From a virus: a DNA stretch of 20,176 bases. The stretch lies in the IMG/VR virus record IMGVR_UViG_3300032241_001846, positions 1-20,176 of that record; one strand, given 5' to 3'. Made by a program: the position numbers and the translations under genes. The notes beneath the pieces were generated by a model. It searched no databases, was not told the DNA's origin, and saw nothing but the letters and a program-made list of their open reading frames with translations. Each line of letters opens with the position of its first letter. The first letter of the stretch is position 1. Of the stretch, positions 12,812 through 20,005 are shown piece after piece.

Positions 12812-14853
12812 TAACCGCGTTTCATTCCAGAAAGTTCTTTGAGGCGATCCAAGAAACTTAGATCCTTGGATACTGGTTTCATTTTGCCCGAATGTCCGTA
12901 CTGGCCTTGTAGTGGAGAAGTATCGCACTCATCAGTTTCGTCTTCCATAGCAGCCGGAGTTGGTTCTAAACTGTAGCCTTCGTCGGTTTCGTCTGGACTG
13001 ATTGCGTCGCCAATAGAACTACCTATCTGTGCACCTGTTACAGCACCAGCAGGGCCACCTGCTAATCCGCCGGCTACTGCACCTAATGCTCCGCCAACTA
13101 GACCTTCTTCTACATCACCGGTCATGTAATCGGGTGCCGGGTTTATTTCTGCTGGAACGCCTGCACTCCTGAGAATGCCACTGAGTGGATCTTGGTATTC
13201 ATCAGCATAGTCACCGGCGCTTTCACGCTCTAATCCAAAATCTTCATCTGGATTACCATTCATGATGCCGCCGCCACGTAGATGACTTTCGAGATTCTGT
13301 GCTACCCATTCACGTGGATCACCTTTGCGGGCCTTTTGTACAGGATAGGGCATGTCGCCGGTATCACAGTAGTAGTCAAACAAGGCATCGTATAGGTGTT
13401 CGTCTAGATCGCCACCTTGTTCAAAATTGCGTACTTCATGTTTGAAACGATCCAAGATATGTTCCAATGCTTCCTTGCTTTCGTCCATCATGCGGCTTTC
13501 GGTTAGGCTATTATTGGTGCCTTGTACACCACCTGTGGGTTCGTTGCCCACTGAGGTATTGGCAAATTCAGCATCGGTTGCTGCATCTGGATTCATTTCG
13601 GCTGTGGGATCAATCTGTAGTTGTTCAATAACCGCACGCACATCTGGATTATCACTCAGCATAGACATGCGGTCATAGATAACTTGACGTGCATCAGCAT
13701 TGGCATCTTGTTCAGCTAAGGCTTCTAATCGATCAAACAGTTCGTCGTCGCCTAACAAGTCATATAACTGTTCAGTGGCGTTGGTAGCATCTGCACCCAC
13801 TGGCAATTCTTTGCTCATCAGTTCTACTAACTGTGTTTGTTTTTCTGGAGTGTCTGGTGTTTGCCAGGTTCCTTCTGTCAGGCGTTCTGCCCAGGCTTCA
13901 AATATGTTGGCTTCTTTCATGTCGGTTCCTTGTTGTTGTATACGAGCCAACAGCGGAAGTGCCGACTCAATTCTGTTATCGATTGTTTGTTTCACAAACA
14001 AGCTCTTTAAACTTTCAATTACTACTTCCTCATCCGTGATGTCTGCAGGTGACCAGGATTCAAAGTACGTGGTATATCCACGTGTGGTGCTAAGGCTTTT
14101 TAAACGACCTTGTAGATTTTCATAGTAAGCATTGGTTTGCTCGACCAGGGTAGCTGCATCGCCTTCAAATAACTGTCCTGCATTGGCTCTGCGGAAACGT
14201 GCCAACACATTGATTTCTTCTACCATGGTCACAATGTGTTGACCACGAGCATCGTACGGCTTGCCACCTGACTTAACATGTTCCAACATGGCACGTCCTC
14301 CAGCCAATTTCTTAAATGGTAACTTGTAACGTTCGCCTTCGGCTGTTTCAATAAACAGGCTTTCAATATAACGATGCCGGGCTTCGCCTTCGCCTATGTT
14401 CTTGTGATGACGGATCATGAGTCTGGCTTGGGCAACTTCGCCCATCCAACTGGTTGTTCTATTACCAGTCCAGGATTCAAATAGGCCTTCTTTGATGGCG
14501 GCCTGACCTTGCATGCTGTAACGCAAGCGATTTAAATTCTTAATGCCAAAGCTGAGAAAATTGCGTGTGGAGAAGTTTTTTAACTGTTCCAAGAATTGGA
14601 ACCAGTCGGTCTTGTCAGATCCTTCCATGGTACGGCCCACATTGTCTGTACAATAGACCTGCAGTTCGCCTTCGTCGTTGAGCATGATTACTACTGTGCC
14701 GTAATCCTTGCCACTTTCTGCACGGAAATCTATGCTAAAAATTTCAGCATCTTCTGGGTCAGCAGGCATGCCTTTACTGTCCAGCATTTCTGGATCAAAA
14801 TCTCTACTGACTAAGAGATCAAAAAGTTTAAGTGCAGGTGTTTGTTGAGCCAT
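12811..14853 (-). CDS. Large phage protein of unknown function with glycine-zipper segment
   Basis: A 680-residue protein beginning MAQQTPALKLFDLLV. The N-terminal part (1-220) looks like an ordered mixed alpha/beta domain, with conserved-looking stretches such as YGTVVIMLNDEGELQVYC. The middle (220-420) is helical and acidic. A helical segment with EALEHILDRFKHEV and DALFDYYCDTGDMPY follows at about 455-505. Near residues 583-616 there is a glycine-zipper stretch (GALGAVAGGLAGGPAG), a pattern found in membrane-inserting or pore-forming segments. The C-terminus is short and basic. No enzyme motif is visible. Similar proteins seem to occur in uncultured marine myophages without a function. Its place directly after the terminase gene suggests a virion or DNA-ejection role, which is inference. 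No clear ribosome-binding site precedes the ATG, ten bases after the terminase stop. Confidence 0.85.
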   Translation of the reverse strand: MAQQTPALKLFDLLVSRDFDPEMLDSKGMPADPEDAEIFSIDFRAESGKDYGTVVIMLNDEGELQVYCTDNVGRTMEGSDKTDWFQFLEQLKNFSTRNFLSFGIKNLNRLRYSMQGQAAIKEGLFESWTGNRTTSWMGEVAQARLMIRHHKNIGEGEARHRYIESLFIETAEGERYKLPFKKLAGGRAMLEHVKSGGKPYDARGQHIVTMVEEINVLARFRRANAGQLFEGDAATLVEQTNAYYENLQGRLKSLSTTRGYTTYFESWSPADITDEEVVIESLKSLFVKQTIDNRIESALPLLARIQQQGTDMKEANIFEAWAERLTEGTWQTPDTPEKQTQLVELMSKELPVGADATNATEQLYDLLGDDELFDRLEALAEQDANADARQVIYDRMSMLSDNPDVRAVIEQLQIDPTAEMNPDAATDAEFANTSVGNEPTGGVQGTNNSLTESRMMDESKEALEHILDRFKHEVRNFEQGGDLDEHLYDALFDYYCDTGDMPYPVQKARKGDPREWVAQNLESHLRGGGIMNGNPDEDFGLERESAGDYADEYQDPLSGILRSAGVPAEINPAPDYMTGDVEEGLVGGALGAVAGGLAGGPAGAVTGAQIGSSIGDAISPDETDEGYSLEPTPAAMEDETDECDTSPLQGQYGHSGKMKPVSKDLSFLDRLKELSGMKRG

Positions 14854-14863
14854 GGTCTAGTAT

Positions 14864-16429
14864 TTAGCGTCTTACACTGATGAATGGCATAGGTGCACTG
14901 ATCATATCGCTGTGGTCTCGTAGTTGTTTGTCAATAACAGCATCAAATGTCTGTAGTTGCTGTAGCATACGCACTGCCAACAAGGAAGCCATAACTAGAT
15001 CGTCGGTTTCGCCTGGTTTGGCCGCATAGCTTACACCGTGTGCCACAAAGGTTTTGAGTTCTGATACCAAAGTGGCACTGCGTATTTTCATTTTACCCGA
15101 TTCTATTAGGGTTTTAAACTTGTTACAAGCGGCCAGCTTGGGCTTGTTTGAAGTGTTGAATCCTTTGCGATATCTACGACTGCCACCACCACCGGGCTCG
15201 CTAAGGAAATAGCCCGGAATGTTATCTTCACCATATTCGTCAATACTGATCAACGCTGCTTCACCAATGGTATTGTTTTCTATGCTGTAGTAGATACCTT
15301 CTGGGTCTTTGGTTTTTTCGTTGATGTGTTTACAAATGTCGGCTAGAATGCGTACTTGTTCTGGTATTGTGGTTTTGTTATGCCGCCATTCAGCTATCTG
15401 TTCGGTGGTGTTGGCTTCAAATACCTGTATGGCAGCTGGGTCGCCGCCGGTTCCTAGACTAGGATCTAAGGCTACCACATATATGCGACCAGCTCTAGGG
15501 TGTTGATACCAACGCACTTGTCCAGTTTTATACAAGGGCTCGTGTCCACGTAGATCCAACAGCTTGGCCGGAGCAATCAATGTTTCGTCATTGATAATGA
15601 ATTCACAACCCATCTCTCGACGAAAACGATCATCGCCCAACTGGGCCCGTTGTTCTTCGGCCCATTTTTCATCGCGGTCTGGATGTTCGTTCCAATAGCT
15701 ACGATAGGCTTTGAATCCGTTGATGCCTACTTCTGTAGGATTGCCGTAGCTGTCTTCACATTTGTTGGCCCCTTTCCACAACAATGCAAACTGATCTTCA
15801 TCCGAATTTGGTGTTGAAGTAATAATTGCCTTACCACCTGTGGCCAAAGTAGGGCTGATAGAGGTCCAAAACTCTTTGGCAATACCCGGACGAACAAACG
15901 CAAACTCGTCACAGTATAGGAGTGATATACTCATACCGCGTCCGGTGTTTTCTGTTGTTGTGGTTGAAACTATACGTGATCCGTTTTCAAAGTCCAGGTT
16001 ACCTTTGTTGTAACTGGTAACACCTGCACGGATATGGTCTGGGCATAGCTCATAGGCATAGCGGATACGTTGCATGATCTCCTGCGAACCAGTGTACTTG
16101 TGTGCGGCGATCAGGATGGTCGAATCCGGATGGAACATGGCCACCCATAACAAGTAGCCAGCAGCACTGGTTGATTTACCGGTTTGTCGCGGCATCATAC
16201 TGATACTGTAACGATTTTGATGATAGGTATCTATCAGGCGTTTTTGATATTCAAACGGATGATACAACATTTTTCCTTTAACAGGATGCTGTATGTAGAA
16301 GAAATTGTCCAGGAAATATTGCGGACCTGTCACAGGATCCGCACATTTCATGAATTCTTCTAACTGTTTATCAGTCCAGTGTTGTCGACGGTAAGGTGCC
16401 TTGACTAGAGTAGATTCATCTTTGATCAT
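14864..16429 (-). CDS. 17: Terminase large subunit gp17 (packaging ATPase-nuclease)
   Basis: A 521-residue T4 gp17-type terminase. ATPase domain: Walker A MPRQTGKS at 79-86, Walker B LLYCDE at 170-175 with the catalytic Glu175, and the coupling motif STP at 205-207. Nuclease domain of RNase H fold: VVALDPSLG with Asp322, YSIENN with Glu384, and the C-terminal TDD pair (Asp476-477). It cuts concatemeric DNA and pumps it into the prohead through the portal. It is shorter than T4 gp17 (610), mainly at the ends, as in related environmental phages. The start overlaps the stop of the upstream radical SAM gene by ATGA. No small terminase (gp16) is visible next to it. Confidence 0.96.
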   Translation of the reverse strand: MIKDESTLVKAPYRRQHWTDKQLEEFMKCADPVTGPQYFLDNFFYIQHPVKGKMLYHPFEYQKRLIDTYHQNRYSISMMPRQTGKSTSAAGYLLWVAMFHPDSTILIAAHKYTGSQEIMQRIRYAYELCPDHIRAGVTSYNKGNLDFENGSRIVSTTTTENTGRGMSISLLYCDEFAFVRPGIAKEFWTSISPTLATGGKAIITSTPNSDEDQFALLWKGANKCEDSYGNPTEVGINGFKAYRSYWNEHPDRDEKWAEEQRAQLGDDRFRREMGCEFIINDETLIAPAKLLDLRGHEPLYKTGQVRWYQHPRAGRIYVVALDPSLGTGGDPAAIQVFEANTTEQIAEWRHNKTTIPEQVRILADICKHINEKTKDPEGIYYSIENNTIGEAALISIDEYGEDNIPGYFLSEPGGGGSRRYRKGFNTSNKPKLAACNKFKTLIESGKMKIRSATLVSELKTFVAHGVSYAAKPGETDDLVMASLLAVRMLQQLQTFDAVIDKQLRDHSDMISAPMPFISVRR

Positions 16430-17562
16430 AGTAGGGTTCCAAATTCAGGCCACAAGCGCACAAACTCACCTTGCTTGTCGGGATGTAAAGTTTCTATATG
16501 TTCAACAAACTTTTGTAGCTTTGCTAACTCAGTTGGATCAGTTGTAGTTTTGGAACGATATTGTGTCAATGCATGCTCAAACAGTGCTTGTTCATCATCA
16601 ACCACTTCAAATTGTTCAAACACTTGTTCAATCTCGGTCGCAGCTAGACTGGCAATTTCACACCCATAATTTCTAGCATTTAATTCAGCTGGTGTTCCAA
16701 GATTTTGCCAGGTAATGCTAAGTCCGCGTTCTTGTGCAAAATTTTTAAAATGTACCAAGCGAGTAGCATTGTACAAATTGTAAACGGCATGTATGCCGCC
16801 CCAGTGTCCGTTGTTATGCATTAGGTCTTGCACCAAATCAAGATTACGCAACATCAAGTTCCAAGAAGCACCGTGTCTGACATATTCAAACTCGTCGCCG
16901 GTGTTGTCAAAACTAATACTCCATCCAACTTTACTGCGTGTTTTTAATTTTTGAAAGATTTCACTGCGTTCTAAATCCACGTTGAGATTTGTAATTACTG
17001 TGACTACTGCATCAGGGGGTATCACGTCTAACAGGCGAGCATTTTCTTTTAACAAAAATGGTTCGCCGCCAACTAAGGCCACTTCCTTGACTTGATCGTA
17101 GTGTTGACCAATGAATTCGCACACATCCTCGTAGTAGTGGCGAGTTTCAATGTTAATGAATTTTCCTTCAAGGTCACCCCATTTTGAACTCTGTGCCGAA
17201 TTGCAATAATTACAACTTTGATTACAGGTGATGTTCCACCTAACGTCAATCAGGGCAGGATATTCATAGTCTAGTCCAGCCGTGGTGCAATCAAAATCTG
17301 GATTCACTTCATTGTGCCAACGACGTTCACTATCGCCATTGTTACTTTCTCGTTTGACACAGCCACTACAATACTCGTGAGCCTGACCAGCCCGTATGCT
17401 GGCCCGTATTTCTTTGAGCTTTTCACCGTTTAGGATATCAGTAATTGAAAGCGTGTTGAGATTGCCTAGCATGTTAGGATTGCCGGCACAACAAGTTTTA
17501 ATATCACCACGAGGATTGATGTGCAAACCCCGCCAGGGGGCTGCACAATAGAAATTGCTCAT
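16426..17562 (-). CDS. Radical SAM protein with N-terminal twitch-type cysteine cluster (4 of 4)
   Basis: A 378-residue protein starting MSNFYCAAPWRGLH. The N-terminal auxiliary cluster consists of Cys6, Cys24-Cys25, Cys65 and Cys68. The radical SAM signature CNQSCNYC (Cys113, 117, 120) is followed by VGGEP (164-168). It is closest in layout to the paralogue at 7636-8790 (shared PW-x-GL and DVRW-x-x-TCN patterns) but sits in the packaging block, overlapping the terminase start by ATGA. No Shine-Dalgarno sequence precedes the ATG. Instead the start codon lies in one arm of a 7-bp inverted repeat, which may limit translation. The substrate is unknown. Confidence 0.92.
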   Translation of the reverse strand: MSNFYCAAPWRGLHINPRGDIKTCCAGNPNMLGNLNTLSITDILNGEKLKEIRASIRAGQAHEYCSGCVKRESNNGDSERRWHNEVNPDFDCTTAGLDYEYPALIDVRWNITCNQSCNYCNSAQSSKWGDLEGKFINIETRHYYEDVCEFIGQHYDQVKEVALVGGEPFLLKENARLLDVIPPDAVVTVITNLNVDLERSEIFQKLKTRSKVGWSISFDNTGDEFEYVRHGASWNLMLRNLDLVQDLMHNNGHWGGIHAVYNLYNATRLVHFKNFAQERGLSITWQNLGTPAELNARNYGCEIASLAATEIEQVFEQFEVVDDEQALFEHALTQYRSKTTTDPTELAKLQKFVEHIETLHPDKQGEFVRLWPEFGTLL

Positions 17563-17578
17563 ACTGTAATTATGAGCA
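17556..17578 (-). promoter_or_regulatory. Hairpin covering the start codon of a radical SAM gene
   Basis: On the minus strand TGCTCAT and ATGAGCA (17572-17578 with 17556-17562) form a perfect 7-bp stem with a 9-base loop. The ATG of the 378-residue gene is part of the 3' arm, and no Shine-Dalgarno sequence is visible. The structure would occlude the start in free mRNA, so expression may depend on ribosomes arriving from the upstream gene. Confidence 0.4.
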
Positions 17579-17584
17579 GATGGA

Positions 17585-18298
17585 TTACTGGCCTAAATTA
17601 AAACGCATTCCTGTAGCTTGCTCGATAGCGGCCATTGGTACTTGATATTTAGGTAAGTCTTGTACAGGCAATGCTGTATTAGGCATCAACCATGCTTCAA
17701 CTTTCTTGCTGTTCTTTTCAATAACAATCTTATATAGGCGTGTCGGAATACCTAGGCCGTTGCCGATTACCGGATGTCCTTGATCGTAAATACCACCAGA
17801 GATGATGTAGAAATCTGTACCAGGAGCCATGGCCCACTGACGCTCAAATGTTTCTAACTGCTTCCAGATACCGCGGTTATTGTTGGCCACTTGTGGAACC
17901 ATGTTTGACAGGTTAAAACTTTCCGTCATGATAGCATCATTTTGTGTGTTGTTACCTGCTGGAGCCATGTGCCCACGATCGTGTGTTTTACCAACCACGG
18001 CATAGTCGGCTAAACTTGCAGAGCAACGTGGATCAACACTTGCGTCTGGGTGGAAGTTGTCCTTGCGTTTTGCTGGACCTGTCATTGCGGCCACCGTTAG
18101 GTGTTCAAATACCGCTACTGGAGCCTTGACGCTACAGCGATGGATCACAGCATAGTTCATGTGGCAAATCTCTTGATCGCCAGGTTGTGCTTGATACTGT
18201 GGTGTGCCGTTAACAGTAAACTGTGGGCACTGTTTGTTGATTTGTGCGAACGCAAAAAGTGGTGCACAGAGTACAAGTGCTAATAAAATCTTTTTCAT
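17585..18298 (-). CDS. Exported DNA/RNA non-specific endonuclease (NUC1/EndoG family)
   Basis: A 237-residue nuclease of the beta-beta-alpha metal type. THDRGHMAP (residues 105-113) carries the catalytic DRGH motif with His110. The downstream NRGIWKQLE (141-149) holds the metal-binding Asn and conserved Glu region, and DFYIISGGIY follows. A signal peptide is clear: MKK, hydrophobic stretch 4-17, AFA cleavage site before Gln19. Several cysteines in the mature part could form periplasmic disulfides. It should degrade DNA or RNA in the periplasm or outside the cell, away from the phage's own cytoplasmic DNA. The start is supported by AAGGAA six bases upstream. The neighbours are the paralogous small genes on one side and a radical SAM gene on the other. 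It could have been captured from a bacterial host. Confidence 0.92.
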   Translation of the reverse strand: MKKILLALVLCAPLFAFAQINKQCPQFTVNGTPQYQAQPGDQEICHMNYAVIHRCSVKAPVAVFEHLTVAAMTGPAKRKDNFHPDASVDPRCSASLADYAVVGKTHDRGHMAPAGNNTQNDAIMTESFNLSNMVPQVANNNRGIWKQLETFERQWAMAPGTDFYIISGGIYDQGHPVIGNGLGIPTRLYKIVIEKNSKKVEAWLMPNTALPVQDLPKYQVPMAAIEQATGMRFNLGQ

Positions 18299-18336
18299 GT
18301 AAATTCCTTTTTTTATAATGTACTGCTATTTACTAC

Positions 18337-18735
18337 TTATCTGGGATAACCTGCAAATCCTGTCACAGGACTACGCTTATCCACGTCTGGCATTTCTTCA
18401 CTGTCTAGCCCGGCAATTTGAACGGCATCGCTGGCACTCATGCCCATTTCTCTAAGCGCATCATCAATATATTCTCCAGTGTGCGGATCGTAGCTGACAA
18501 TGATCATATTTTCGCCAAAAGTTTTGTCTTGTTCAAACGGTGGAACACCATCTTGTTTGCGTTGGGCGGCTCCTTTGGCACCGGCTATAGCCACACCAAA
18601 ACGATACTGTAAGTATGGGTCTTGATTCGCCAATTTAGGAATCTTCCATGCGCCAGGTAAGGCCAGTGCAACGTCGTAAGTTATAGACCCTGTGCGGCCA
18701 TCAATGTCTTCCGTAACGAATTCACGTGCTCTCAT
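18337..18735 (-). CDS. Small paralogous phage protein with MRAREF N-terminus and SPVxGFxGYPR C-terminus (A)
   Basis: A 132-residue protein starting MRAREFVTE and ending SPVTGFAGYPR. The middle contains DPYLQYRFGVAIAGAKG (about residues 39-55), shared in pattern with its neighbour (SPYMQWRFGIAMAGA). Thus paralogues A and B keep the same three blocks with different sequence between them. No catalytic motif is visible. MRAREFVTE resembles the N-terminal capsid-targeting peptides of T4 internal proteins (MKTYQEFIAE), which are cut by the prohead protease after an I/L-x-E motif; this is an inference. The start overlaps the stop of gene B by ATGA. The downstream 38-base gap before the nuclease gene is A/T-rich and holds no convincing promoter. 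Confidence 0.82.
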   Translation of the reverse strand: MRAREFVTEDIDGRTGSITYDVALALPGAWKIPKLANQDPYLQYRFGVAIAGAKGAAQRKQDGVPPFEQDKTFGENMIIVSYDPHTGEYIDDALREMGMSASDAVQIAGLDSEEMPDVDKRSPVTGFAGYPR

Positions 18736-19130
18736 CTAGGGTAGCCTTTGAATCCTTTGACTGGACTGACTTTTTGTACATGTTCTGGTTCTCTAGAGCG
18801 ATTATCTGTCAACTTGTTGACTGCACCTGCTCCAACAAATTTAGCTGCGGCATTAATAATTTCTAAATCAGCATCGCTATAAGTGGCCAGCAATGGATCG
18901 CCAGCAAATGCACCAGCTGGTGGTGTAGGGAAATCCGGAGCTCCGGCCATGGCAATACCAAATCGCCATTGCATGTAAGGGCTACCGCTTTGTTTATTCT
19001 GACTGATGTCAGGCATACTGATAGCACCTTTGATGGCAGAATATTGTGATTTTTTTAACTTTTTTGGATCGGCATGAATATCAGCAGCATTGCCAAAACG
19101 TGCTTCAACAACAAATTCTCTAGCTCTCAT
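18732..19130 (-). CDS. Small paralogous phage protein with MRAREF N-terminus and SPVxGFxGYPR C-terminus (B)
   Basis: A 132-residue protein of the same length as its neighbour A. It starts MRAREFVVEARFG and ends SPVKGFKGYPR, with SPYMQWRFGIAMAGAPDF in the middle (about 50-67). The shared codons of A and B differ at many silent positions, so the duplication is old and the blocks are under selection. The stretch between the RFG block and the tail differs from A. The start forms a TAATG overlap with the stop of the Ntn-hydrolase-like gene, so translation is probably coupled. The function is unknown; a packaged or scaffold-associated internal protein is one possibility. Confidence 0.82.
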   Translation of the reverse strand: MRAREFVVEARFGNAADIHADPKKLKKSQYSAIKGAISMPDISQNKQSGSPYMQWRFGIAMAGAPDFPTPPAGAFAGDPLLATYSDADLEIINAAAKFVGAGAVNKLTDNRSREPEHVQKVSPVKGFKGYPR

Positions 19131-20005
19131 TAGATATCTTTCATATTCATCTGACCAAATGGCGGATCACCTCGGGTGTTCTGCCATAACGCACGATTAC
19201 TTAATATCTCAACCCACACATTGGTGTTAGGACGATTCAAGTTCCAAAAATCAAATTCCACGTGACTGCTTACTGGACGGCAATACAGTGTACGTTCTTT
19301 AGGAACACATAATTGCTGACTGGTTGTACGCATTTTCTTTCGCTCTGTGCTGGTACGCATTATATTTAGCTGTGGATCATTGATGTAAACTTGACACATG
19401 CCATCCACTAGATCTTCTGGATCTTGCGCAGATTCTACTACTGCTTCGGCTAATAGTAATCTGGTTTCACTACTAATTCTACTAAGTGTTTCGCTTTTGT
19501 TTGTGGGTTTGCGTTGATATCCTGCATCTGACAACCATATGCCGTGATTGGTCCTTGCTACCATTTTATTTTTTGGAATTCGTTTGGCTACAAATTTGTA
19601 AGGTTTGCGACCATCCCAGTCACTGGCTTCGATCAAGATCATTGTGTCCTGGTCAAACACCATGGTGCAACCGCCCATTTTGTGACGAACGATTGTTCGA
19701 GCTGCATCCATGACATTGTTTTGTAGCAGTGCTTCGGCAATGTGTCTACCGTCTGGACTGGTCTTGGCTGTGCCAGCATCTACTTCTGCTTCGTCATCAT
19801 ACACATCAAGGCTTGTGTTTAGTATACTGATACCGCGGCTGTTGACGCCTTCTTTATAACCAGTGATTTCGTCGTGCATCATCATGCGGCCAAGGCCGTG
19901 CTCGTTTGATTCAATAAAACTTAATGTAGGAGTATAGTTGCGGTCTCTGTTCTTAGCACCGGCCCAACCTATTCCATCAAACCATTTGGCCACGATCACA
20001 CACAT
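19130..20005 (-). CDS. Putative Ntn-hydrolase (C45/choloylglycine-hydrolase-like)
   Basis: A 291-residue protein beginning MCVIVAKWF. Removal of Met1 would expose Cys2 as an N-terminal nucleophile, the hallmark of the cysteine Ntn-hydrolases. Supporting family-like features are the AKNRDRNY segment (17-24), where an Arg/Asp pair follows the first strand, GVNSRGISILN (53-63), which matches the G-x-N-x-x-G-L-x pattern, and ARTNHG (150-155), equivalent to the TNH motif of acyltransferase/peptidase C45 and NAAA-like enzymes. It may hydrolyse or transfer an amide bond on a peptide or acyl-amino compound. It sits between two genes ending in the SPVxGFxGY(P)R tag and is joined to both by TAATG overlaps. 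The C-terminal 80 residues are unrecognised. Family assignment is moderate; the substrate is unknown. Confidence 0.78.
   Translation of the reverse strand: MCVIVAKWFDGIGWAGAKNRDRNYTPTLSFIESNEHGLGRMMMHDEITGYKEGVNSRGISILNTSLDVYDDEAEVDAGTAKTSPDGRHIAEALLQNNVMDAARTIVRHKMGGCTMVFDQDTMILIEASDWDGRKPYKFVAKRIPKNKMVARTNHGIWLSDAGYQRKPTNKSETLSRISSETRLLLAEAVVESAQDPEDLVDGMCQVYINDPQLNIMRTSTERKKMRTTSQQLCVPKERTLYCRPVSSHVEFDFWNLNRPNTNVWVEILSNRALWQNTRGDPPFGQMNMKDI

Noticed and set aside
12812-12928. Upstream extension of the DUF6492-like gene to 12928
   Set aside because: It is the out-of-frame end of the 680-residue gene. The TAATG-coupled ATG at 12811 begins the family-like sequence.
13427-14125. Plus-strand open frames of 83 and 141 codons opposite the 680-residue gene
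   Set aside because: They are antisense shadows: Ser/Cys-rich, low-complexity translations with no ribosome-binding sites or motifs, opposite a well-supported gene.
14866-14873. GCTAAATA as a late promoter for the 680-residue gene
   Set aside because: It has two mismatches to TATAAATA and lies so close to the ATG that the mRNA would be leaderless. The sequence is simply the stop region of the terminase gene.
18310-18317. TATAAAAA as a late promoter for the exported nuclease gene
   Set aside because: Initiation would fall at or after the ribosome-binding site, leaving the nuclease without its AAGGAA. No -35 at a suitable distance supports a sigma70 reading either.
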